DNA from: Rhodobacterales bacterium LSUCC0031
GTDB lineage: Bacteria > Pseudomonadota > Alphaproteobacteria > Rhodobacterales > Rhodobacteraceae
Reading direction: 5' to 3'
Assembly: GCA_015689735.1 (NCBI GenBank)
Contig: WVSP01000001.1
Location: 298,001-362,000 of the forward strand
Length of the DNA stretch: 64,000 bases
The first letter of the stretch is position 1. Each line of letters begins with the position of its first letter. The translations under genes and the position numbers were made by a program. The notes beneath the pieces are model-generated. The model was given only the letters and a program-made list of their open reading frames with translations, had not been told where the DNA came from and made no database searches. This document shows positions 56,435 through 64,000 of this stretch, piece by piece.

Positions 56435-57192
56435 GCCTTGTGGAGCATATCGCCGCTTCGACCTTTCACGGGCGTCGCGGTGCGGTGGAGAACGCTTTTA
56501 CCTACTCCATCGACTATGTGCTTCTGGATGCCGAGGATCCGCAGCCGCGCGCGCCTTGGTTGTTCGGGCGCAACCGCGCCGGGCTGACATCGCTGCATGA
56601 CAGCGACCATGGCGGTCCGCCGAAGCATGGGCGCGGTGCGGCCTGGGCGCGAGCGGTTTTGAACAGTCACGGACTGGCCGATTTGACGGGCGGCACCCTC
56701 GCGCTTTTGGCACAGCCGCGCATGCTGGGACATGTGTTCAACCCTGTCTCATTTTGGCTCGCCCATGATGATGCAGGCGCGCTTCGTGCCGTGATCGCCG
56801 AAGTCTCGAACACCTTTGGCGACAGGCACAGCTATCTGTGCGCCCATACCGATCAGCGGCCCATCACGCGCGAGGATACGCTGCGCGCACAGAAGATTTT
56901 TCACGTCTCGCCGTTTCAGCCGATCGAAGGCGGCTACAGCTTCCGCTTCGACATCCGGGCCGAGCGGATCGGCATCTGGATCGACTACAGCACCGATGGT
57001 GAGGGGCTACTGGCCACGCTAACGGGCAGGCGCCGGGCGCTTTCGACCTGGGCGATCCTGCGCTCGGCCTTGCGTCGGCCTTTGGGTGCGCGCCGGGTGC
57101 TGGCGCTGATCCATTGGCAGGCGCTCAAGCTTTGGTGGAAGGGCGCGCCCTACCGAATGCGCCCCGCCCCGCCAGAGCAAGACGTCTCCTAG
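56431..57192 (+). CDS. DUF1365 domain-containing protein
   Basis: A 253-residue protein of the DUF1365 family. It has the N-terminal ASTFHGRRGAVENAFTYSIDY, the central MLGHVFNPVSFW, and the later KIFHVSPFQPIEGGYSFRF. The family almost always occurs with an FAD oxidoreductase and a cyclopropane-fatty-acid-synthase-like methyltransferase, but its reaction is unknown. Its ATG overlaps the stop of the oxidoreductase, and the MFS gene begins 1 base after its end. Confidence 0.9.
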   Translation: MSLVEHIAASTFHGRRGAVENAFTYSIDYVLLDAEDPQPRAPWLFGRNRAGLTSLHDSDHGGPPKHGRGAAWARAVLNSHGLADLTGGTLALLAQPRMLGHVFNPVSFWLAHDDAGALRAVIAEVSNTFGDRHSYLCAHTDQRPITREDTLRAQKIFHVSPFQPIEGGYSFRFDIRAERIGIWIDYSTDGEGLLATLTGRRRALSTWAILRSALRRPLGARRVLALIHWQALKLWWKGAPYRMRPAPPEQDVS

Positions 57193-57193
57193 G

Positions 57194-58423
57194 ATGGCAT
57201 CCGCACCCTCGCGCATGGGCTACGCGGCCTTTGCCGCGATGTTGGCGGCCGCTGGCCTACCTATCTATATCCACGCGCCCAAGGTCTATGTGGACGAGTT
57301 CGGTGTTAGCCTGACCGCCCTCGCTGGGGTCTTGTTCGCGCTGCGGCTGATCGATATGGTGCAAGACCCGGCCTTGGGCTGGCTTGCCGAGCGTTTGCAA
57401 GCCACGCGCGGATTGGCGGTGGCGCTCGGTGTCGCGGTCTTGGCGGGGTCCATGCTGGGGCTGTTCGCGGTGACGCCGCCCATCGCGCCGATTTGGTGGT
57501 TCGCGCTGATGATGACGGGGCTTTTCTCGGCGTTTTCGTTCCTGACGATCTGCATGTATGCCCAAGGCGTGGTCGCCGCACCGCAGCTTGGGGCGCAAGG
57601 CTTTCTGCGGCTGGCTGCATGGCGCGAGACGGGCGCGCTTTTGGGTGTCTGTGCCGCCTCGGTGGCGCCGACGCTTCTGGATGCGACGGGCGATCCCTAT
57701 GGCAATTTCGCGCTGGGCTTTGCACTGCTCTGCCTCGCCGCGCTGTGGCTGATGCGGCGCGATTGGGGTGCCGGTGCCGTCCCGACCGAGAGCGGCTTTC
57801 GCGCCGTTCTGGCCGACCCGGTCGCGCGGCGGCTGTTGCTTGTCGCGCTGATGAATGCGGCACCCGTGGCGGTCTCGTCCACCTTGTTCCTGTTCTATGT
57901 CGAAAGCGTACTGCAAGCACCGGGGTTTGAGGGGCCGCTGTTGCTTTTGTTCTTCCTTGCGGCGGCGTTCAGCGCGCCGCTTTGGTCACGCTTGGCGCAA
58001 GGCTACGGCGCGCGCGCGATGCTCTTGTCGGCAATGGGCTTGGCGATCGCCGCTTTCTCGGTCGTGCTGACGCTGGGGCCGGGCGACACAGGTGCCTTCG
58101 CGCTGGTCTGCCTTGTCTCGGGTGCCGCGCTTGGGGCCGATTTTGCCCTTCTGCCCGCGCTTTTCGCCCGCCGGATGGAACAGATCGCACCCGAGGCGGC
58201 GGCGGGCTTTGGCCTGTGGGCCTTTGTCTCGAAACTGACGCTCGCCTTTGCCGCCGTGGTGCTTTTGCCAGCGCTCGATGCGACGGGGTTCCAATCGGGG
58301 GGCGAAAACCCGCAAGGCGCGCTTGACCTCTTGACCTATCTTTATGCGCTGGTGCCATGCGTGCTGAAACTGGGTGCGATGGCGGTTCTGGCGACCACGC
58401 AGCTGCCGAAACAGGCGGTCTAA
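57194..58423 (+). CDS. MFS transporter (sugar:cation symporter-like)
   Basis: A 409-residue protein with about twelve hydrophobic segments in an MFS_2 pattern; the loop after segment two (LRLIDMVQDPALGWLAERL) is typical of that group. It may flip or export a lipid or lipid-like compound in this operon, but no substrate is known. It lies between the DUF1365 and SDR genes with 1 and 12 bases of spacing, so all four genes form one transcript. Confidence 0.85.
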   Translation: MASAPSRMGYAAFAAMLAAAGLPIYIHAPKVYVDEFGVSLTALAGVLFALRLIDMVQDPALGWLAERLQATRGLAVALGVAVLAGSMLGLFAVTPPIAPIWWFALMMTGLFSAFSFLTICMYAQGVVAAPQLGAQGFLRLAAWRETGALLGVCAASVAPTLLDATGDPYGNFALGFALLCLAALWLMRRDWGAGAVPTESGFRAVLADPVARRLLLVALMNAAPVAVSSTLFLFYVESVLQAPGFEGPLLLLFFLAAAFSAPLWSRLAQGYGARAMLLSAMGLAIAAFSVVLTLGPGDTGAFALVCLVSGAALGADFALLPALFARRMEQIAPEAAAGFGLWAFVSKLTLAFAAVVLLPALDATGFQSGGENPQGALDLLTYLYALVPCVLKLGAMAVLATTQLPKQAV

Positions 58424-58435
58424 AAGGGTGCGTTG

Positions 58436-59167
58436 ATGCGGGATTTCAAGGACAAACGCTATTGGCTGGTCGGCGCCTCCGAGGGGCTTGGCCGCGCGCT
58501 GGCCGTCAAGCTCAGCCAAGCGGGGGCCGAGGTGATCTTGTCGGCGCGCTCGACCGATCGGCTGGACGCGCTCGCCGCCGACCTTCCCGGCCCGGCGCAG
58601 GTCGTCGCGATGGATATCGCTGATCGTGACAGCGTGGCGAAGGCTTGGGACGCGGTGGGCCAGATCGATGGAATGGTGTTTCTGGCCGGTGTCTATTGGC
58701 CCCAATCGGCAAAAGCGTGGAACGGCCCCGAGGTCGAGGCGATGTTCGATATCAACCTGATCGGTGCCGCGCGCGTTCTGGCCCATGTCGTGCCTGATTT
58801 CGTGGCCCGCGACCAGGGCCATATCGTGCTGACCGGCAGCCTGTCAGGCTTTCGCGGGTTGCCCGGCGCGATCGGCTATGCGGCCTCCAAGGCGGGGCTT
58901 TATTCGCTGGCGGAATCGCTCGATGGCGACCTCAAGGATACGGGCGTCGATGTGCAGCTTGTGAACCCCGGCTTCATCCGCACGCGGCTGACCGACAAGA
59001 ATGATTTCACCATGCCCTTCATCATGGACCCAGACCCCGCCGCGCAGATTTTCTTCGACCATATGCAGCGTGGCGGTTTCGCGCGGCATTTCCCGACGCT
59101 GTTCAGCCTCGTGTTCCGGCTGAGCGTGTTTTTGCCCCACGGGCTGTATCGGCGCCTGTTTTTCTGA
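58436..59167 (+). CDS. Short-chain dehydrogenase/reductase
   Basis: A 243-residue SDR with the cofactor loop GASEGLGRALA (residues 14-24), the active-site Ser and YxxxK (IGYAASKAGLYS), and a C-terminal hydrophobic segment (LFSLVFRLSVFLPHGLY) that may bind membrane. AAGGG lies 7 bases before the ATG at 58436. It is the last gene of the sigma-E operon. An acyl or lipid substrate is inferred from the neighbours. Confidence 0.9.
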   Translation: MRDFKDKRYWLVGASEGLGRALAVKLSQAGAEVILSARSTDRLDALAADLPGPAQVVAMDIADRDSVAKAWDAVGQIDGMVFLAGVYWPQSAKAWNGPEVEAMFDINLIGAARVLAHVVPDFVARDQGHIVLTGSLSGFRGLPGAIGYAASKAGLYSLAESLDGDLKDTGVDVQLVNPGFIRTRLTDKNDFTMPFIMDPDPAAQIFFDHMQRGGFARHFPTLFSLVFRLSVFLPHGLYRRLFF

Positions 59168-59242
59168 TTAGCGCTTTTTGCGCCAGATCAAGGACGCGGT
59201 CGCCGCTGTCAGGCGCAATGGCCCAAGACAGGAGGGACCGCC

Positions 59243-59557
59243 ATGGAACTATCGCCCCAACAGGTGGCGCAGATCGTCTTGATGGGCCACGAGCTGGGCC
59301 GCGCCGAGCATGAGCTTCGCGGCTTCATCGACGCCATGCCCGAGGATGAGCGCGCCGAACTGGTCGCGCTCTACTGGATCGGTCGCGGCAGTTTCGAGGC
59401 CGCGGATTGGGAGGAAGCGGTCGCCACCGCGCTGGCCGAGGCAACGACGCCCACCGCCGATTACCTGATCGGCAGCCCGCATTTTCCCGATCATCTCGAG
59501 GCTGGTGCCGAAATCATGGGCATCGACATCACCGATGCCGAGGAAGATCTGCTTTAG
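59243..59557 (+). CDS. DUF3775 domain-containing protein
   Basis: A 104-residue acidic protein of the DUF3775 family, recognised by MELSPQQVAQIV, LVALYWIGRGSFEAADWEEA and TADYLIGSPHFPDHLEAG. No function is known for the family. A strong AGGAGGGA precedes the ATG. It stands alone between the SDR gene (75 bases away) and ade (57 bases). Confidence 0.88.
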   Translation: MELSPQQVAQIVLMGHELGRAEHELRGFIDAMPEDERAELVALYWIGRGSFEAADWEEAVATALAEATTPTADYLIGSPHFPDHLEAGAEIMGIDITDAEEDLL

Positions 59558-59614
59558 CGCGCCCGTCACCCAAGCGTCACTTGCCAGCTTGGCGGTGATC
59601 GGCAAGATTGGGCC

Positions 59615-61423
59615 ATGCAAACGCCCATCCCCTTTCCAAGCTGGCCCGATGTGGCCACTGATCTTGTCGCCACGGCGGCAGGGCGCGCGCCAGCCGATCT
59701 GGTTTTGCGCGGTGGGCGCGTCGTTCTGGTGCAAACCCGCGAGGTGATGGTGGGCTGGCAAGTGGCCGTGCGCCACGGCCGTTTCGCCTATGTTGGCCCC
59801 GATGCCAGCCATTGCATCGGCCCCGCGACCGAGGTGGTCGATCTAGGCGGGCGCTACCTGATCCCCGGCCTGTGCGACGGGCATATGCATATCGAAAGCG
59901 GCATGCTGACACCTGCCGAGTTCGCCCGTGCCGTGATCCCGCATGGCACGACCTCCATGTTCACCGATCCCCATGAGATCGCCAATGTGCTGGGCCTGCG
60001 CGGTGTGCTGCTGATGCATGACGAGGCCTTGATGCAGCCCGTCAATATCTGGACGCAGATGCCAAGCTGCGCCCCCTCGGCCCCCGGTCTGGAAACCACG
60101 GGCTACGAGATTGGCCCCGATGACGTGGCCGAGGCGATGGGCTGGCCCGGCATCATCGGCTTGGGCGAGATGATGAATTTCCCCGGCGTCGTCGCGGGCA
60201 GCCAGCAGATGCTGGCCGAGATCGCGGCGACCCAAAAGGCGGGCAAGACGGTGGGCGGGCATTATGCCTCGCCCGATCTGGGGCCGGCCTTCCATGCCTA
60301 TGCGGCGGGTGGACCGGCGGATGACCATGAAGGCACGAGTGAGGCCGACGCGGTCGCCCGCATGCGCCAAGGCATGCGGTCGATGATCCGGCTCGGCTCG
60401 GCTTGGTTCGACATCGCGGCCCAGATCACCGCGATCACCGAGCGCGGGCTTGATCCGCGCAACATGATCATCTGCACCGATGATTGTCATTCCGGCACGC
60501 TGGTGCATGAGGGGCATATGAACCGCGCGGTGCGCCATGCGATTGCCTGTGGCTGCGACCCGCTGGTGGCGCTGCAAATGGCCACGATCAACACCGCCAC
60601 CCATTTCGGGCTTGAACGCGAGATCGGCCAGATCGCGCCGGGGCGGCGGGCCGACATGATCGTGACATCGAATCTCTCCAGCCTGCCCGTCGAAGCTGTC
60701 TATGCGCGTGGTCGGCTGGTGGCTGAAAATGGGCGCTGTTTGGTCGATTGCCCGCATCTTGATTGGCCCGCAGACACGCGCAACACGGTGCATCTTGGCC
60801 GGATGCTGGTCGCCGATGATTTCGCGGCCAAGGCACCCGAGGGTGCCAGATCGGTCAAGGTCCGCGTGATCGGCGTGGTCGAGAACCAAGCCCCGACCGA
60901 GGCGCTTGAGGCAGTCTTGCCGATCGTCGATGACGTGATTGCAGCGCAAGGCGATGTGGCCCATATCGCGCTGGTCGAACGCCATCGCGGCACGGGGCAG
61001 GTGGTCAATGGCTTTGTCTCGGGCTTCGGCTATCGCGGTCACATGGCGATGGCTGCAACCGTGGCCCATGACAGCCATCATATGATCGTCGTTGGCACCT
61101 GTCGCGCGATGATGGCGCAAGCGGCCAATCGGTTGGCCGAGCTGGGTGGCGGCGTCACGGTCTGGCGCGATGGCGTGGAACTGGCGCTGGTCGAACTGCC
61201 TATCGCCGGGCTGATGTCTGACAGCCCAGCGGCCGAGGTCGCGGCCAAAGCTCAAGCCATGGTCGCGGCGATGGCGGAGTGCGGCTGCACGCTCAACAAC
61301 GCCTATATGCAACACTCGCTCTTGGCGCTGGTCGTCATCCCCGCCTTGCGCATTTCCGATCTTGGGCTTGTCGATGTCACCCGCTTCGCCCTGACCGATC
61401 TGGTGGTGGAGGAAAATCCGTGA
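59615..61423 (+). CDS. ade: Adenine deaminase
   Basis: A 602-residue amidohydrolase converting adenine to hypoxanthine. The metal-binding segments are CDGHMHIESGM (residues 88-98) and DPHEIANVLG; ICTDDCHSG and the C-terminal NNAYMQHSLLALVVIPALRISDLG domain follow. It fits the Mn-dependent Ade family in length. The next gene, AMP nucleosidase, makes adenine, so the two form a purine salvage step. Confidence 0.95.
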   Translation: MQTPIPFPSWPDVATDLVATAAGRAPADLVLRGGRVVLVQTREVMVGWQVAVRHGRFAYVGPDASHCIGPATEVVDLGGRYLIPGLCDGHMHIESGMLTPAEFARAVIPHGTTSMFTDPHEIANVLGLRGVLLMHDEALMQPVNIWTQMPSCAPSAPGLETTGYEIGPDDVAEAMGWPGIIGLGEMMNFPGVVAGSQQMLAEIAATQKAGKTVGGHYASPDLGPAFHAYAAGGPADDHEGTSEADAVARMRQGMRSMIRLGSAWFDIAAQITAITERGLDPRNMIICTDDCHSGTLVHEGHMNRAVRHAIACGCDPLVALQMATINTATHFGLEREIGQIAPGRRADMIVTSNLSSLPVEAVYARGRLVAENGRCLVDCPHLDWPADTRNTVHLGRMLVADDFAAKAPEGARSVKVRVIGVVENQAPTEALEAVLPIVDDVIAAQGDVAHIALVERHRGTGQVVNGFVSGFGYRGHMAMAATVAHDSHHMIVVGTCRAMMAQAANRLAELGGGVTVWRDGVELALVELPIAGLMSDSPAAEVAAKAQAMVAAMAECGCTLNNAYMQHSLLALVVIPALRISDLGLVDVTRFALTDLVVEENP

Positions 61424-61497
61424 TGATGTGGTGCGTGTCGAATGTATCGTAACGCTGCGCTCTATCGTTGTGCGCCCCTGTAGATGAAGATCATGAG

Positions 61498-62982
61498 ATG
61501 AAAAACAAATCCGCCCGCATCGTCAGCCCCGATCAGGAAAAACAGCGCAAGCTTTTTGACAACGCCGATGCCGCCGTGGCGCATCTTCAGGCGCTTTATG
61601 CGCAGGCCGTTGGGTTCTTGTGTGATCAGTTCAGTGCGACGCTGCGTGATGGCGCACCTGCCGATACCCGATTTCGTGCCTTTTACCCTGAATTGCGTAT
61701 CACGACGACAAGCTATGCCTTGACCGACAGCCGCTTGAGCTTTGGCCATGTCGCCGAGCCGGGCAGCTACGCCACCACCATCACGCGGCCCGATCTTTTC
61801 GGAAACTACCTCCGCCAGCAAATCGGGTTGCTGATCAAGAACCACGGCGTGTCAGTCGAGGTTGGCCCGTCGATGACACCGATGCCTGTGCATTTCGCGG
61901 TGGCCAGCGACAAGGCGATCACCGTCCCACAGGAAGGGGCGGGCGATTTCACCTTGCGCGATGTTTTCGATGTCCCGGACCTCTCGACCACGCATGACGA
62001 TATCGTCAACGGCTTGGGCTTTACCTACGAGGATGGGGCCTTGCCGCTTGCGCCCTTTACCGCGCAGAGGGTGGATTACTCGCTGGCGCGCATCGCCCAT
62101 TATACGGCGACCGACCCGGTGCATTTCCAGAACCATGTTCTGTTCACCAACTACCAATTCTACGTCGATGAGTTCGAAAGTTATGCGCGTGCGATGCTTG
62201 CAGATGCCGCAAACGGCTACACGAGCTTTGTGGCCACCGGCAATGTCGAGATCACCGATCCGACAGCACCCATTGCCCATCCCCCCAAGATGCCGCAAAT
62301 GCCGACTTATCACCTTAAGCGGGCCGATGGGAACGGGATCACCCTGGTCAATATCGGGGTGGGGCCATCCAACGCCAAGACCGCCACAGATCATATCGCG
62401 GTCTTGCGCCCGCATGCTTGGATCATGGTCGGCCATTGCGCGGGCTTGCGCAATTCCCAGCGGCTTGGCGATTTCGTCTTGGCCCATGCCTATCTGCGCG
62501 AGGACAAGGTGCTGGATGACGATCTGCCCGTCTGGGTGCCGGTCCCGGCCTTGGCCGAGATACAGGTGGCACTTGAGAATGCGGTCGCCCATGTGACCGA
62601 GCTTGCCGGCTATGAACTTAAACGCATCATGCGCACCGGCACGGTTGCAAGCCTTGATAACCGCAACTGGGAATTGCGCGATCACACCGGGCCTGTGCAG
62701 CGGTTAAGCCAATCGCGCGCCATCGCGCTCGACATGGAAAGCGCGACCATCGCGGCCAATGGCTTTCGTTTCCGAGTGCCTTACGGCACGCTTCTCTGTG
62801 TCTCTGACAAGCCGCTCCATGGTGAGTTGAAGCTGCCCGGCATGGCGTCTGATTTCTATAAGACCCAAGTCGCGCGGCATTTGCTGATCGGCATTCGTGC
62901 GATGGAAACGCTGCGCGATATGCCACTTGAACGCCTGCACAGCCGGAAATTGCGATCTTTCGAAGAAACAGCCTTTCTTTAG
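61498..62982 (+). CDS. amn: AMP nucleosidase
   Basis: A 494-residue enzyme that splits AMP into adenine and ribose-5-phosphate. The N-terminal regulatory domain spans about 1-180; the catalytic phosphorylase-like domain has VNIGVGPSNAKTATDH, the GHCAGLRNSQ loop and ALDMESATIAANGFRFRVPYG near the C-terminus. It follows ade by 74 bases on the same strand. The start at 61498 is the closest match to homologues; 61468 is an alternative. Confidence 0.94.
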   Translation: MKNKSARIVSPDQEKQRKLFDNADAAVAHLQALYAQAVGFLCDQFSATLRDGAPADTRFRAFYPELRITTTSYALTDSRLSFGHVAEPGSYATTITRPDLFGNYLRQQIGLLIKNHGVSVEVGPSMTPMPVHFAVASDKAITVPQEGAGDFTLRDVFDVPDLSTTHDDIVNGLGFTYEDGALPLAPFTAQRVDYSLARIAHYTATDPVHFQNHVLFTNYQFYVDEFESYARAMLADAANGYTSFVATGNVEITDPTAPIAHPPKMPQMPTYHLKRADGNGITLVNIGVGPSNAKTATDHIAVLRPHAWIMVGHCAGLRNSQRLGDFVLAHAYLREDKVLDDDLPVWVPVPALAEIQVALENAVAHVTELAGYELKRIMRTGTVASLDNRNWELRDHTGPVQRLSQSRAIALDMESATIAANGFRFRVPYGTLLCVSDKPLHGELKLPGMASDFYKTQVARHLLIGIRAMETLRDMPLERLHSRKLRSFEETAFL

Positions 62983-63116
62983 TACACAAAAAACGACATC
63001 GAGGCCATGTTTTTGGGCATTTTCTGTACGCAAAGCGTTGTGTGGGGCCACAATATTCGGTTACCTTTGCGCCAACCGGCCCTAGGGCTCGGGCAGTATT
63101 CAGGAGAATAATACCA

Positions 63117-63407
63117 ATGGCACAGAAACCCATGACCAAAACCCAGCTCGTCGCAGCACTCGCCGAAGAGATGGGCGCAGACAAGAAAACCGCCGCAGCA
63201 GCGATCGATGCGGTTTCCGCAATCGTGACCAAGGAAGTCGCCGCCGGCGGCGCCGTGACCCTTCCTGGTATCGGCAAGATCTACTGCCGCGAGCGCCCTG
63301 TGCGCATGGTGCGCAACCCCGCTACCGGCGAGACGATCAAGAAAGATGCGGACAAGCAGGTGAAGGTCACCGTCGCCAAGTCCCTCAAGGACAGCGTCAA
63401 CGGCTGA
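63117..63407 (+). CDS. HU-family nucleoid-associated protein
   Basis: A 96-residue DNA-bending protein: N-terminal helices MTKTQLVAALAEEMGADKKTAAAAI, the LPGIGKI strand, and the arm with RMVRNPATGETIK, in which the conserved Arg/Pro intercalates DNA. The family is HU, with the longer N-terminus of alphaproteobacterial members. AGGAGAA lies 8 bases before the ATG. A hairpin terminator follows. Confidence 0.94.
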   Translation: MAQKPMTKTQLVAALAEEMGADKKTAAAAIDAVSAIVTKEVAAGGAVTLPGIGKIYCRERPVRMVRNPATGETIKKDADKQVKVTVAKSLKDSVNG

Positions 63408-63430
63408 TTGCCCTCATCGGGCTTTCGTGA

Positions 63431-63471
63431 AAGGGTCGCGCCCGAACCGGGCTGCGGCCCTTCATCTTTTT
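63431..63471 (+). terminator. Rho-independent terminator after the HU gene
   Basis: An imperfect stem from AAGGGTCGCGCCCG (63431-63444) to CGGGCTGCGGCCCTT (63448-63462), with one bulge or mismatch, followed by CATCTTTTT. Confidence 0.75.
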
Positions 63472-63493
63472 CGGGCCGAGGCCAACTGATCAC

Positions 63494-64000
63494 ATGGATT
63501 TTCGTGCGCTTCTGGCAGGGCTTGTCTTTGCCTTGATCTGGTCGTCGGCCTTTACTTCGGCACGCATGATCGTCGAAGCGATGCCACCCGTGACCGCGCT
63601 ATCGATCCGATTTCTTATTTCAGGGTTGATCGGCATGGCGATCGCCTTGGCCATGGGCCAAAGCCTGCGTCTTGGGCCGGGTCAATGGCGCGCAGTGATC
63701 ATTTTCGGGATTTGCCAAAATGCACTTTATCTTGGGCTGAACTTTGTCGCCATGCAATGGATCGAGGCCTCGCTCGCCGCGATCATCGCCTCGACCATGC
63801 CATTGCTGGTGGCGGCGGCCAATTGGGGGATTTTCCGCGAGAAGCTTCCGCTTTTAGGCGTGGCCGGTTTGGCGGCGGGATTTTGCGGTGTCGGTCTAAT
63901 CATGGCGCAGCGCTTGGGTGGCGGGGCCGATCCGATGGGTATCGTGCTGTGCCTGATCGGGGCGGTCGCGCTGACGGTCGCGACTTTGGCGATGCGGGGT
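63494..64000 (+). CDS. EamA/DMT-family transporter, N-terminal part
   Basis: 169 codons from an ATG at 63494 to the window edge with no stop. The frame has hydrophobic helices with the drug/metabolite-transporter start (LVFALIWSSAFTSARM) and the PVTALSIRFLISG and NFVAMQWIEASLAAIIAS motifs of the EamA domain. The full protein would have ten segments. The substrate is unknown. Confidence 0.85.
   Translation, partial: MDFRALLAGLVFALIWSSAFTSARMIVEAMPPVTALSIRFLISGLIGMAIALAMGQSLRLGPGQWRAVIIFGICQNALYLGLNFVAMQWIEASLAAIIASTMPLLVAAANWGIFREKLPLLGVAGLAAGFCGVGLIMAQRLGGGADPMGIVLCLIGAVALTVATLAMRG

Noticed and set aside
59843-61315. 490-codon leftward frame inside ade
   Set aside because: Antisense to a complete adenine deaminase; His/Arg-rich without any family feature.

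Overview
The window is a 64 kb, GC-rich, densely coding chromosomal segment from an alphaproteobacterium, almost certainly of the order Rhodobacterales. Supporting evidence is the block enoyl-CoA hydratase - rpsT - dnaA - dnaN - recF - (LysE) - gyrB, a petP/petR pair beside ilvE, the HDAC - xseB - ispA - dxs run, a ChrR-RpoE pair of the Rhodobacter type with its divergent sigma-E operon, an IRO-box-like iron element, and frequent TTG starts. About 62 protein-coding genes are called. I saw no rRNA, tRNA, CRISPR array, transposase or prophage.

Layout: 1-2.1 kb, isoprenoid precursor genes (dxs start, ispA), xseB and a histone-deacetylase-like amidohydrolase. 2.1-7.5 kb, petR/petP, ilvE, DUF2794, a cell-wall C40 peptidase and an M17 aminopeptidase. 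7.7-9.7 kb, a bicarbonate module (beta-carbonic anhydrase, SbtA permease, PII-like protein). 9.7-15.3 kb, a DUF4139 protein, asd, a DEAD-box helicase and an MFS carrier. 15.4-18.3 kb, a ferric-iron binding protein under an IRO-like box, facing a separate two-domain iron permease. 18.3-21.5 kb, an arsenate-detoxification operon: ArsR-ArsC fusion, GAPDH and ArsJ. 21.5-25.2 kb, a flagellar fragment containing a truncated motB, flgN-like, flgJ/cheL, fliK and flgD. 25.2-37.3 kb, ubiB, ubiE, mutM, enoyl-CoA hydratase, rpsT and the replication genes. 37.3-53.4 kb, mixed housekeeping: mlaA/mlaC, a type I secretion pair, RidA, GDPD, pterin dehydratase, peroxiredoxin, rsmD, recQ, AI-2E exporter family and yaaA. 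53.4-59.2 kb, the rpoE-chrR stress locus and its divergent operon. 59.2-64 kb, adenine deaminase, AMP nucleosidase, HU and a DMT permease cut by the window end.

Systems that stand out: (1) arsenate handling in three overlapping genes. ArsR and ArsC are one polypeptide, and GAPDH plus ArsJ should make and export 1-arseno-3-phosphoglycerate. The promoter looks leaderless, with a palindrome over the -10 and the start codon. (2) A ChrR anti-sigma factor whose N-terminal zinc site has lost both cysteines (HX24HX3N..A instead of C..C), next to two near-identical divergent sigma-E promoters and a target operon with no cyclopropane-fatty-acid-synthase-like gene. (3) A decayed motB directly after arsJ, marking a rearrangement of a flagellar locus. 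(4) Three abutting perfect loopless palindromes (28, 20 and 22 bp) between convergent genes. None is proven new; the ChrR variant and the ars fusion operon with its odd promoter are the best candidates for follow-up.
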